64,000 nucleotides of DNA from Devosia indica (GTDB lineage: Bacteria > Pseudomonadota > Alphaproteobacteria > Rhizobiales > Devosiaceae): the NCBI RefSeq assembly GCF_003056405.1, contig NZ_PYVZ01000009.1:62001-126000 (forward strand), written 5' to 3'. Made by a program: the position numbers and the translations under genes. Below are positions 47,897-55,873 of the stretch, in pieces (the stretch's first letter is position 1; each line of letters starts with the position of its first letter). The notes under the pieces were generated by a model. The model was not told the DNA's origin. It saw nothing but the letters and a program-made list of their open reading frames with translations, and made no database searches.

Positions 47897-48745
47897 CTAC
47901 TCCCCCGCCACCCAATCGATACGCCACTGCCCGCGCCCTTCATCGCTCAGCAGGTCAGCCAGAATGGGCAGAACCGTCCGCATTTCTTCTTCCAGTACGA
48001 ATGGCGGGTTGACCACGACCATGCCGGTGCCGTGCAGGCGCGGCGGGGTAGAAGGTGGGCGGATGGTCAGCTCGAGCCGCAGGATCTTGGGAATGCCAGA
48101 CTTCTTGAGGGCTTTGACATAGGCCTCGACCTCGTCCGGTTCCTTGATCGGATACCAAAAAGCATAGGTGCCGCCCGGCCAGCGCTTGATCGCTTTTTCA
48201 AGGCTCTGCACCATGCGGGTAAATTCGCCCTTTTCTTCAAAGGGTGGATCGACCAGTACGAGGCCCCGCTTTTCCTTGGGTGGCAAATGGGTGCCGAAAA
48301 TATCCCAGGCATCGAGCTGGGTAGTGCGGGTCTGGAAATCGCCGGCGAAATTTTCCCTGAGGCGATTGGCGTCCATGGGATGGAGCTCGAACGCCATCAG
48401 CCGGTCTTGCTCGCGCAGCATGTGCCGGGTGATGAAAGGGGAGCCGGGATAATAGCGCAGATGGCCGTGAGGGTTCTGCGCGCGCACCGCGTCAAGATAG
48501 GGCGCGAGCAGTTCGGTCACCGGGCCGGGCAGCTCTGCTGCCATGACCCGGCCGATGCCTTCGCGCCATTCCCCGGTACGCTCGGCCTTGTCGCCAAAAA
48601 GGTCATAGATTCCCACCCCGGCATGGGTGTCGATGACCCGGAAGGCAGCGTCCTTGCGCATGAGATAGGCGAGGATGCGGGAAAGGATGGTGTGCTTGAC
48701 CACGTCGGCGAAATTTCCGGCATGGAAGGCGTGCCTGTAGTTCAC
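47897..48745 (-). CDS. rlmJ: 23S rRNA (adenine-N6)-methyltransferase RlmJ
   Basis: A 282-residue enzyme that methylates N6 of A2030 in 23S rRNA. NYRHAFHAGNFADVVKH at the very start is diagnostic, DTHAGVGIYDL is the SAM-binding motif and VLVDPPFE is the D-P-P-F catalytic motif. The start is the GTG at 48745, two bases after the LysE stop, so the genes overlap in practice; upstream ATG-frame residues are not conserved. It converges on the HNH gene with three bases between the stops. Confidence 0.95.
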   Translation of the reverse strand: MNYRHAFHAGNFADVVKHTILSRILAYLMRKDAAFRVIDTHAGVGIYDLFGDKAERTGEWREGIGRVMAAELPGPVTELLAPYLDAVRAQNPHGHLRYYPGSPFITRHMLREQDRLMAFELHPMDANRLRENFAGDFQTRTTQLDAWDIFGTHLPPKEKRGLVLVDPPFEEKGEFTRMVQSLEKAIKRWPGGTYAFWYPIKEPDEVEAYVKALKKSGIPKILRLELTIRPPSTPPRLHGTGMVVVNPPFVLEEEMRTVLPILADLLSDEGRGQWRIDWVAGE

Positions 48746-48746
48746 G

Positions 48747-49394
48747 TCACTTGCGCCCTTCGGCCAGAAGAATGGTCGCGGCAAAGGCCATGAAGACGGC
48801 GGCAAAGCTCCAGTTGAGCGCCTTGCCCACCCAGGCGTTTTCCTTGAGCGTGCGGGTCAGCCATTCGGCAAACAGCACGATGGCGACAACAATGGGCAGC
48901 GAGACGATGACGAATTCGACACCCAGAAAGATCAGCTTGCCGGCCGCATCAGGGTCTGCCGCCGAAACGAATTGGGGCAGGAAAGTCACGAAGAACAGCG
49001 CCACCTTGGGATTGGTCAGATTGATCCCCAGGCCCGTGAGGTAGGACTGGCGCCAGCTTGGCTGCTTGCCGCCCTGCTTGACCACCAGAATACCACCACC
49101 ATCGCGAATGGCCTGAATGGCCAGCCAGACGAGGTAAAGCGCACCGACAATTTTCAGCATCCAGAAGGCAGCCGGCGCCGTCACGATCAAAACGGAAATG
49201 CCGAAAGCCACCAGCATGGTGTGCACGCCAATGCCGGTAATGGCGCCCAGCACCGTGGCATAGCCGTGGCTGCGGCCCCAGTTCATGGTGCGCGAGACAA
49301 ACAGCGCCATATCGGGCCCGGGCGTGACGGCCAGCACGAAGGCGGCCAGGGCAAAGGCGAGGATGACGGGCAGGTCGGGAATGAAAGCGGGCAT
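48747..49394 (-). CDS. LysE-family amino-acid exporter
   Basis: A 215-residue inner-membrane protein with six helices. FVLAVTPGPDMALFVSRTM is the LysE/RhtB signature, followed by GYATVLGAITGIGVHTMLVA and GLGINLTNPKVALFFVTFLP. It probably exports an amino acid or related compound. An Lrp/AsnC regulator gene lies 60 bases upstream on the same strand, a frequent pairing for export of its ligand. It ends two bases before the rlmJ GTG. Confidence 0.93.
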   Translation of the reverse strand: MPAFIPDLPVILAFALAAFVLAVTPGPDMALFVSRTMNWGRSHGYATVLGAITGIGVHTMLVAFGISVLIVTAPAAFWMLKIVGALYLVWLAIQAIRDGGGILVVKQGGKQPSWRQSYLTGLGINLTNPKVALFFVTFLPQFVSAADPDAAGKLIFLGVEFVIVSLPIVVAIVLFAEWLTRTLKENAWVGKALNWSFAAVFMAFAATILLAEGRK

Positions 49395-49454
49395 GGCGGG
49401 CTCGGTCTGTTTTGGCCGGACAATCGCACTAAAGCGTGGCCGTGAACAGGGCGG

Positions 49455-49919
49455 CTAAACGGGCAATTCGCGGCCGGCCTTGATGGTTTCCATTGGCACA
49501 TCGGTCTTGACGGACTGGACCGATGGAATGCGCATCAGATGATCGGACTGGAACCGCCAATAGGCGTGGAGATCGGTGGTCACGATGCGCAGCAGCGCAT
49601 CGCACTCCCCGGTGGTGAGATAGCATTCGACCACTTCGGGATAGTTGCGCACCGTCTCGGCAAACAAATTTGTGGTCTCGGCATGCTGGGTCTTGAACCA
49701 GATGCGGGCAAAGACGGTCAGCCCCAGACCCAGTTTCGGTCCATTGAGCACCGCCACATACTGATCGATGACGCCTTTTTCCTCGAGCAGCTTGACCCGC
49801 CTAAGGCAGGGCGAGGGCGACAGCCCCACCGCATTGGCCAGTTCGACATTGGACATGCGGCCATTGCGCTGCAATGCTCGCAAAATCCGGCGGTCGATGG
49901 CATCAAGCGTTTCTGGCAT
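49455..49919 (-). CDS. Lrp/AsnC-family transcriptional regulator
   Basis: A 154-residue regulator with an N-terminal helix-turn-helix (LDAIDRRILRALQRNGRMSN, ELANAVGLSPSPCLRRVKLL) and an RAM ligand-binding domain (YLTTGECDALLRIVTTD). It likely controls the downstream LysE exporter and its own gene. A perfect palindrome at 49945-49959, 25 bases before the ATG, is a plausible binding site. It is divergent from argG; whether it also acts there is open. Confidence 0.94.
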   Translation of the reverse strand: MPETLDAIDRRILRALQRNGRMSNVELANAVGLSPSPCLRRVKLLEEKGVIDQYVAVLNGPKLGLGLTVFARIWFKTQHAETTNLFAETVRNYPEVVECYLTTGECDALLRIVTTDLHAYWRFQSDHLMRIPSVQSVKTDVPMETIKAGRELPV

Positions 49920-49944
49920 TTTCAGCCCTAGAGATATCCAATGT

Positions 49945-49959
49945 TGGCATGATATGCCA
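49945..49959. promoter_or_regulatory. Palindrome in the lrp/argG divergent region
   Basis: TGGCAT (49945-49950) and ATGCCA (49954-49959) are exact inverted arms with a three-base spacer GAT. It sits 25 bases upstream of the Lrp-type gene start. The length and symmetry fit an Lrp/AsnC operator for autoregulation. Confidence 0.55.
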
Positions 49960-50046
49960 CAAACTGCGCCAATGCTGCGATGATCGCAAGTTCATTGCGC
50001 GATTTCGAGCGTATCCTGTCACCATCAGATCCTTGGGGAACACATC

Positions 50047-51270
50047 ATGGCAAATGACATCAAGAAGGTCGTGCTGGCCTATTCGGGGGGCCTGGACACC
50101 TCCATCATTCTGAAATGGCTGCAGGAAACCTATAATTGCGAGGTGGTCACCTTCACCGCCGATCTGGGCCAGGGCGAGGAGCTGGAGCCGGCGCGCAAGA
50201 AGGCCGAGATGTTCGGCATCAAGGATATCCGCATAGAGGATCTGCGCGAGGAATTCGTCTCCGACTTCGTGTTTCCCATGTTCCGCGCCAACGCGATGTA
50301 TGAGGGGCTCTATCTGCTCGGCACCTCGATTGCCCGGCCGCTGATTTCCAAACGCCTCGTCGAGATCGCCCAGGAAACTGGAGCCGACGCCATTTCCCAT
50401 GGTGCTACCGGCAAGGGTAATGACCAGGTGCGGTTCGAATTGACCGCCAATGCGCTCGACCCATCCATCAAGGTCATCGCCCCGTGGCGCGAGTGGGACC
50501 TGCGCAGCCGCACCAAGCTGCTCGAATATGCCGAAGCCAACCAGATCCCCATTGCCAAGGACAAGCGCGGCGAAGCGCCCTTCTCGGTTGACGCGAACCT
50601 GCTGCACACGTCCTCTGAAGGCCGCGTGCTGGAAGATCCCGGCGTGGAAGCGCCCGAATATGTGTTCCAGCGTACGGTCGACCCCGAAAAGGCGCCCGAC
50701 GCGCCCGAATATGTCAAGATCGGCTTTGAAAAAGGCGATGCGGTCTCGGTCAATGGCATCAAGCTGAGCCCCGCGAGCCTGCTCGAAAAGCTCAACGAAC
50801 TGGGCGGCAAGCATGGCGTGGGGCGTCTTGACCTGGTTGAGAACCGCTTTGTCGGTATGAAGTCGCGCGGCATCTACGAGACCCCGGGCGGCACCGTGCT
50901 ATGGCACGCCCATCGCGGCATTGAATCGATCACGCTCGATCGCGGCGCGGCCCATCTCAAGGACGAGATCATGCCCAAATATGCCGAGCTGATCTATAAT
51001 GGCTTCTGGTTCTCGCCCGAGCGCGAAATGCTGCAGGCCCTGATTGACAAGAGCCAGGAATTTGTTTCCGGCGAAGTGACCATCAAGCTTTTCAAGGGCT
51101 CTGCCAATGTGGTGGCGCGGACCTCGCCCTATTCGCTTTATTCGGAAGACCTCGTGACCTTCGAGGAAGGCGCGGTGGCCTATGACCACAAGGATGCCGA
51201 AGGCTTCATTCGCCTCAACGGACTGCGCCTGAAGACCTGGGCCGCCCGCAACGCCAAGGCACGAGGCTAA
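50047..51270 (+). CDS. argG: Argininosuccinate synthase
   Basis: A 407-residue enzyme joining citrulline and aspartate with ATP, the penultimate step of arginine synthesis. The PP-loop is AYSGGLDTS, citrulline/aspartate-binding blocks include [15 protein letters not shown] and GREWD-like [10 protein letters not shown]. Length is typical (about 400). GGGGAA precedes the ATG. It is monocistronic with a weak hairpin terminator at 51278-51299, and a CPT-like kinase gene follows in the same direction. Confidence 0.98.
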   Translation: MANDIKKVVLAYSGGLDTSIILKWLQETYNCEVVTFTADLGQGEELEPARKKAEMFGIKDIRIEDLREEFVSDFVFPMFRANAMYEGLYLLGTSIARPLISKRLVEIAQETGADAISHGATGKGNDQVRFELTANALDPSIKVIAPWREWDLRSRTKLLEYAEANQIPIAKDKRGEAPFSVDANLLHTSSEGRVLEDPGVEAPEYVFQRTVDPEKAPDAPEYVKIGFEKGDAVSVNGIKLSPASLLEKLNELGGKHGVGRLDLVENRFVGMKSRGIYETPGGTVLWHAHRGIESITLDRGAAHLKDEIMPKYAELIYNGFWFSPEREMLQALIDKSQEFVSGEVTIKLFKGSANVVARTSPYSLYSEDLVTFEEGAVAYDHKDAEGFIRLNGLRLKTWAARNAKARG

Positions 51271-51277
51271 AGGCCAC

Positions 51278-51299
51278 GGGGCGGGCTGCGGTCCGCCCC
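51278..51299 (+). terminator. Hairpin after argG
   Basis: GGGGCGG (51278-51284) pairs perfectly with CCGCCCC (51293-51299), seven bases past the argG stop. No real T-run follows, so termination may be partial and let transcripts continue into the next gene. Confidence 0.5.
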
Positions 51300-51319
51300 A
51301 TCTCTAGCTGGAGACAGTC

Positions 51320-51892
51320 ATGCCTGGTCGCATCGTCATCCTCAACGGCGCCCCGCGATCCGGTAAATCCACCTTGGCGCGGGCCATTCAGGCCGATACC
51401 GAGGGACACTGGATCAATTGGGGCGTGGACGCCTTCAACGGCACACTCCCGCCGGCCCTGGTGCCCGGTATCGGCCTCCGCCCCGGCGGCGAGCGGCCCG
51501 ATCTCGAAGCGGCGGTTCAGCGGCTCTACGCCAGTTACTTTGCCATGCTTGCGGCGCTGGCCGGTCAGGGCTTCGATGTGGTGGCCGATCTGGGCATGCA
51601 TGCCGATTACGCGGCGCCCTTCGACCCATTCGTGGTGATGCAGCAATGTCTTGCCGGCCTGCCGGTCCTGCTGGTTGGCGTTGAATGCGATCTTGCCACC
51701 ATTATGGCGCGGCGGCGGCTCGATACCGATGGCCGCCACGTTTCGGGCCCGGACGTGCCACCACCGCTCCATCGCTGGCAGGCGATGCATGAGGGGCGAC
51801 ACTATGATCTTCGCCTCGACATGGGGCATTTGACTGCGGCTGCGGGTGCGGCGCTGGTGGGTCAGGCGCTGATCGCGATGCCCGGTAGATGA
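51320..51892 (+). CDS. Chloramphenicol phosphotransferase-like kinase
   Basis: A 190-residue P-loop protein of the CPT-like family. Walker A is LNGAPRSGKST and the start RIVILNGAPRSGK is typical. DVVADLGMHADY resembles the lid and Walker B region. Family members phosphorylate a small hydroxyl compound; the name does not prove chloramphenicol activity, and here the substrate is unknown. GGAG lies six bases before the ATG. It follows argG by about 50 bases and a weak hairpin. Confidence 0.8.
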   Translation: MPGRIVILNGAPRSGKSTLARAIQADTEGHWINWGVDAFNGTLPPALVPGIGLRPGGERPDLEAAVQRLYASYFAMLAALAGQGFDVVADLGMHADYAAPFDPFVVMQQCLAGLPVLLVGVECDLATIMARRRLDTDGRHVSGPDVPPPLHRWQAMHEGRHYDLRLDMGHLTAAAGAALVGQALIAMPGR

Positions 51893-51958
51893 GCGTTCAA
51901 ACAGTACCCGCCAGTTCGGCAATTTTCATTCGAGCATGCCTATTTAATCCCCCGTTAA

Positions 51959-51989
51959 GCGACGCTGATTAGTTTTTCGCCAGCGTCGC
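51959..51989. other. Nine-base perfect hairpin before the PAS-GGDEF-EAL gene
   Basis: GCGACGCTG (51959-51967) and CAGCGTCGC (51981-51989) are exact inverted copies around a loop with TTTTT. It lies 27 bases upstream of the ATG 52017 of the c-di-GMP gene. It may be the terminator of the CPT-like gene (no T-run beyond the stem) or a 5' leader structure affecting translation. Confidence 0.5.
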
Positions 51990-52016
51990 GGATTGGCTTT
52001 TGGACTGGGGGGTTCG

Positions 52017-54143
52017 ATGCGCTCGGATGACGCCGACAACATAGGGGATGTGGCTGAGACACTGCTGCTCGATGCAGCACTGGAAAGCATTCCTTATGGC
52101 TTTTGTGTGTGGTCGCCGCAGTTCCGCCTCGTCATGTGGAACAAGCACTATCGCGACTTTTACGGCTTCTCCAAGGATGCCATTCACCGCGGCATGACAC
52201 TTGAAGACGTGGTGCATCTCTCCGCGCGCCTGGGCAATCACCCCGGCCAGGCTCCCGAGGCGTTCTACGAACATTATACCAGTGAATTGCTGGCCAATCG
52301 CAGCGGCGCCCGCCACAAGGCACAGGAAATGGTGCATGGCGGCCGCATCATCGAAACCGCCCACGTCTATTCGGAAAAGCTGGGCTGGGTTGTGACCCAT
52401 GAAGACATCACGGACGAAATTGCCCGCTCCGAAAGCCAGCAGAAGCGCAAGCTGGAACTGGAGCGGCAGAACATCCGTCTCGATGCAGCGGTCAACAATA
52501 TCTCGATTGGCCTGTGCATGATGGATGCGCGCGGGCGGCTGGTGATCTGCAACGAGCCCTATGCGCGCATCTACAATCTGCCGATCCAGTTGCTGAAGCC
52601 CGGCAGCCAGCTTGAGGATATCCTTGCGCATTTGTTTGACGAGGGCATGTCCACCGGCGGCACCAAGGAAGACTATGTCGCCTGGCGCCGCGACGTGATC
52701 GCCCGGCGCGAATACGGCAAGAATATTCATGAACTCAATGGCCGCACCATTCTGATGCAGCACCATCCGATGAAGGATGGCGGCTGGGTGTCCACCCATG
52801 AGGACATTACCGAGCAGCGCCAGGCCGAAGCCCGCATCCAGCATCTGGCGCGGCATGACGCCCTGACCGACCTGCCCAACCGCATCGAGTTTCTCGAACA
52901 GATGGCGCGGGTGGAAGCCGGGCTTAATCGCGGCGAAAAGGCGGCCGTGCTCTATATCGACCTCGATCACTTCAAGGCGGTCAACGACACGCTGGGCCAT
53001 GCGGTGGGCGACGAGGTGATCAAGCAGGCGGCTGTGCGCCTCTGGGGCACGACGCGGGAAACCGACCTGCTTGCGCGGCTGGGTGGCGATGAATTCGCCC
53101 TGCTGCTTCGACCTATCGAGGGCAGCGACCTGGCGGCAAAGGTCGCCGACCGGATCGTCAAGGCCATGCGCGCCCCGATGAATATCGGCGGCCAGCAGAT
53201 CGAGATCGGCGCCTCGGTGGGCATTGCCGTGGGGCCGGGCGATGGCACCAGCACCGATCAACTGGTCAAGAACGCCGATCTGGCGCTCTACAAGGCCAAG
53301 TCCGAAGGGCGCTCGACCTATCATTTCTTTGAAACCGGTATGGATGCCGAGCTTCAGCAGCGCCGGTCCATCGAGGCTGGCCTGCGCATGGCCATGCAGC
53401 GCGAAGAATTGCGCCTGATGTTCCAGCCGCTCCTGGGGCTGGCAGAAAACCGTGTCACCTGTGTTGAGGCGCTGCTGCGCTGGGACCACGACGATCGCAC
53501 CATTTCGCCGGTGGAATTCGTCCCCGTGGCGGAGGAAACCGGCCTCATCGTGCCGATTGGGGAATGGGTGCTGCACGAGGCCTGCAAGGCGGCGGCCACC
53601 TGGCCGGGCGACGTGCGGGTGGCGGTCAATCTCTCGCCGGTGCAGTTCCGCCACAAGGACCTGGTCGGACAGGTCAAGTCAGCTCTCGAGGCCGCCGATC
53701 TTGAACCCACCCGGCTGGAACTCGAGATCACCGAGAGCCTGCTGCTGACCGAGAATGAAAGCACCATTGTCGCCCTGCATGCGCTGCGCGGCATGGGCGT
53801 GCGCATCTCAATGGATGACTTCGGCACCGGCTATTCCTCGCTCAGCTATCTGCGCAGCTTCCCCTTCGACAAGATCAAGATCGACCGCAGCTTCATGGCC
53901 GATCTGACCACCCGCGCCGACAGCCAGGCCATTATCAAGGCGGTTATCGGGTTGGGACAATCGCTGGGCATGTCGACCACTGCCGAAGGGGTGGAGACCG
54001 AGGAGCAATTGGCCATGGTCCGCGAGCATGGCGCCTCGGAGGTGCAGGGCTTCCTGTTCTCCCCACCCCTGCAGCCGGCGGCCCTGGCCAATCTGCTGCA
54101 TTCAGAAGCCGCCAAGACACTGGCCAGCCGCAAGGCCTCGTAG
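52017..54143 (+). CDS. PAS-PAS-GGDEF-EAL cyclic-di-GMP protein
   Basis: A 708-residue soluble protein: PAS 1 at about 15-135, PAS 2 at about 150-265, GGDEF at 270-435 and EAL at 450-700. The cyclase motif GGDEF lies at 356-360. RETD, five residues before it, is a canonical RxxD inhibitory site, so the cyclase should be feedback-controlled. The EAL domain keeps EALLRW (484), NLSP, EITES, DDFGTGYSS, KIDRSF and AEGVET, so it should also hydrolyse c-di-GMP. ATG 52017 is preferred over the TTG at 51993. No membrane anchor. The PAS domains are likely to sense redox or a small ligand, by inference. Confidence 0.94.
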   Translation: MRSDDADNIGDVAETLLLDAALESIPYGFCVWSPQFRLVMWNKHYRDFYGFSKDAIHRGMTLEDVVHLSARLGNHPGQAPEAFYEHYTSELLANRSGARHKAQEMVHGGRIIETAHVYSEKLGWVVTHEDITDEIARSESQQKRKLELERQNIRLDAAVNNISIGLCMMDARGRLVICNEPYARIYNLPIQLLKPGSQLEDILAHLFDEGMSTGGTKEDYVAWRRDVIARREYGKNIHELNGRTILMQHHPMKDGGWVSTHEDITEQRQAEARIQHLARHDALTDLPNRIEFLEQMARVEAGLNRGEKAAVLYIDLDHFKAVNDTLGHAVGDEVIKQAAVRLWGTTRETDLLARLGGDEFALLLRPIEGSDLAAKVADRIVKAMRAPMNIGGQQIEIGASVGIAVGPGDGTSTDQLVKNADLALYKAKSEGRSTYHFFETGMDAELQQRRSIEAGLRMAMQREELRLMFQPLLGLAENRVTCVEALLRWDHDDRTISPVEFVPVAEETGLIVPIGEWVLHEACKAAATWPGDVRVAVNLSPVQFRHKDLVGQVKSALEAADLEPTRLELEITESLLLTENESTIVALHALRGMGVRISMDDFGTGYSSLSYLRSFPFDKIKIDRSFMADLTTRADSQAIIKAVIGLGQSLGMSTTAEGVETEEQLAMVREHGASEVQGFLFSPPLQPAALANLLHSEAAKTLASRKAS

Positions 54144-54186
54144 ACCACGCTTGTCGCAGCCGGGGCCGGCTGGCACTCTCCGCAGC

Positions 54187-54783
54187 ATGCCAATGCAGAA
54201 TTTTTCCAAGCTGATCGCCATTGCCCGTCGGGAAGCCGGCGCGGTGCTGGCCGAGGATGTGGTGCAGGATGCCTTGCTCGTGGCTATTGAGCAGGGCCGG
54301 GCCGATCTCGACGATCAGGCCAATCTGCGCTGGCTGAGCGGGGTTGTGCGCAACAAGGCCCGCATGAGCGCGCGGACGGCGCGGCGGCAGCGCCACCGCG
54401 ATGGACTGTGGCAGGCCGGACGCAGCGAAGCCGCCACCGAAGAGGGGGCGCCCGCCGAAGTGCTGGCTGGCTTGCCCAAGGCGCTCCGGGTCATCGCTGC
54501 TTTGGTGCTGACCGGGCACAACCGGCGCGAGATCGCCTATTTGCTCAACCTGCCAGACACCGCGCTGCGGCAGCGGATCAGCGCGCTCAAGCGCCATCTG
54601 GTGGCCAGGGGGCTGGCCGCCCCGCACGAATTGAGCGGGCTGCATCTGGACCTGGCCTATGGGCGCATTCGGGATGTGCTGCTGCCGGCACTGCTCCGTC
54701 ATGGCGGCAGTTTCGCCAGCCACGACCCGGACGGACATTTATTTGTGGTGCGCCGCTCACAAAACGGCGCGCCGCGGCAATAG
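54187..54783 (+). CDS. ECF sigma-factor-like protein
   Basis: A 198-residue protein with a sigma region 2-like helix pair (LAEDVVQDALLVAIEQG, residues about 20-37) and a region 4-like helix-turn-helix (TGHNRREIAYLLNLPDTALRQ). The order matches ECF sigma factors. The C-terminus adds about 45 residues beyond region 4, including SHDPDGHLFVV. No anti-sigma gene is adjacent, and the start (ATG 54187) has no good ribosome site; residues before it in the open frame belong to the upstream gene. It precedes two VOC genes that may be its targets or partners. Confidence 0.7.
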   Translation: MPMQNFSKLIAIARREAGAVLAEDVVQDALLVAIEQGRADLDDQANLRWLSGVVRNKARMSARTARRQRHRDGLWQAGRSEAATEEGAPAEVLAGLPKALRVIAALVLTGHNRREIAYLLNLPDTALRQRISALKRHLVARGLAAPHELSGLHLDLAYGRIRDVLLPALLRHGGSFASHDPDGHLFVVRRSQNGAPRQ

Positions 54784-54830
54784 GCAGGTAACGGCAGCAC
54801 AAATGCGGCCGCAAACCAGAGGATGCCAAT

Positions 54831-55226
54831 ATGCTGTTCAAACCATCCGAGGCCTGCCTCGTCTACCACGCCAGCGATCTTGAGCGCAGCGCCCGCTTCT
54901 ATGCGGATGTACTGGGCATCGCTTTCGAGCGACGCGACGCGGGCGCAGGCCCCTTCCTGTTTGCCCGGCTCAGCGCCGATTTCAGCATCAGTGTCATGCC
55001 AGGCCAGCCACAACCGGGCAGCAGCCCGCTCGTGACCTTCACCCTGGCAGAGGGCGGCATCGCCGATGTCGTGGCCGCCCTGGCCGATTACGGCGCCACC
55101 ATTGTTTCGCCGGTCGGCGATGCACCCGATGGCAAGGGGGCGGCCTTTCTCGATCCGGACGGGCATCCGATGGGTCTTTACCAACCACTCGACAAGCCGC
55201 TTACGCGCAAGGAGACAGCGCAATGA
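54831..55226 (+). CDS. VOC-family (glyoxalase/bleomycin resistance-like) protein 1
   Basis: A 131-residue vicinal-oxygen-chelate fold protein with two beta-alpha-beta-beta-beta units: VYHASDLERSARFYADVLGI in the first and AAFLDPDGHPMGLYQ in the second. A metal site is partly visible: His in VYHAS and Asp/His in DPDGH. Activity may be a lyase, isomerase or binding protein; there is no substrate clue. AGAGG lies close to the ATG. It overlaps the next gene by four bases (ATGA) and follows the sigma-like gene by 47. Confidence 0.88.
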   Translation: MLFKPSEACLVYHASDLERSARFYADVLGIAFERRDAGAGPFLFARLSADFSISVMPGQPQPGSSPLVTFTLAEGGIADVVAALADYGATIVSPVGDAPDGKGAAFLDPDGHPMGLYQPLDKPLTRKETAQ

Positions 55227-55606
55227 AACTGAAGCCGAAAAATGTCAGCATCGTCTTTTATGTCAGCGACATTGTCCGCACCGAGACCTTCTACAACCAG
55301 ACGCTTGGCTTGCAGCTCAAGCGGCAGGAGGGCGCCGAGCCGTTTTGGCTGCAGGCGCAGATTGAGAACGGGCCGGGCCTGATCTTCTTCCAGATGGAGG
55401 GCAAGCGTGGCGACACCCCCGCCATCGTCTTTGATCTCGATGAAGGCGGTATCGATGATGTCGTCGCCGAACTGGCCCGGCAGGGTGTCAATATCGTCAC
55501 CCCGGTTTCCGAGGCGCCGGGCGGCTGGAGCGCCGACTTTCTGGACCCCGATGGCTTTGGCCTTGGGCTCTGGCAAGCGGAGGACCTGCCGCGATCGCTG
55601 AACTAA
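55223..55606 (+). CDS. VOC-family protein 2
   Basis: A 127-residue VOC protein overlapping the upstream VOC gene by four bases. FYVSDIVRTETFYNQTLGLQ starts the first unit and SADFLDPDGFGLGLWQ the second. Compared with the first, the likely metal ligands differ (VYHAS versus FYVSD, DPDGH versus DPDGF), so it may lack metal or have a different activity. The two similar but diverged copies and the overlap suggest a functional pair, possibly a heterodimer. Confidence 0.87.
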   Translation: MKLKPKNVSIVFYVSDIVRTETFYNQTLGLQLKRQEGAEPFWLQAQIENGPGLIFFQMEGKRGDTPAIVFDLDEGGIDDVVAELARQGVNIVTPVSEAPGGWSADFLDPDGFGLGLWQAEDLPRSLN

Positions 55607-55665
55607 ACCGGGCCGGCTGACCCTGCCTTCACCTCTCTCCTCTGGGGCGGGGTGGGGGCAAAACA

Positions 55666-55732
55666 GCGCGTCTGGTCGTTGACGCGCAACCCCGCCCTGC
55701 ATCTCCTGCGCTTGTGGAGAACACCGTTCTCC
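55666..55732. other. Two hairpins in the typA upstream region
   Basis: GCGCGTC/GACGCGC (55666-55687) and GGAGAAC/GTTCTCC (55716-55732) are perfect inverted repeats in the 267-base gap before typA. They could form a leader structure or be operators; neither has a T-run. No open frame is seen in the gap. Confidence 0.4.
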
Positions 55733-55873
55733 TGTAAGGCAGCGCCGAATGCGCCCAAACCGGGTTCCCTCCGGGCCGGGTGCCGTGTTTATTCCTGCAT
55801 GGTTCAGCCGTTTGTTGCCGCCCCTTTCGCGGCCCAAGGTATTGGGATCATGCCAAAGAGGCCTGACCCACAT

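Noticed and set aside
51969..53654. 561-codon - strand open frame over the GGDEF-EAL gene
   Set aside because: Antisense shadow; the + strand has full catalytic motifs.
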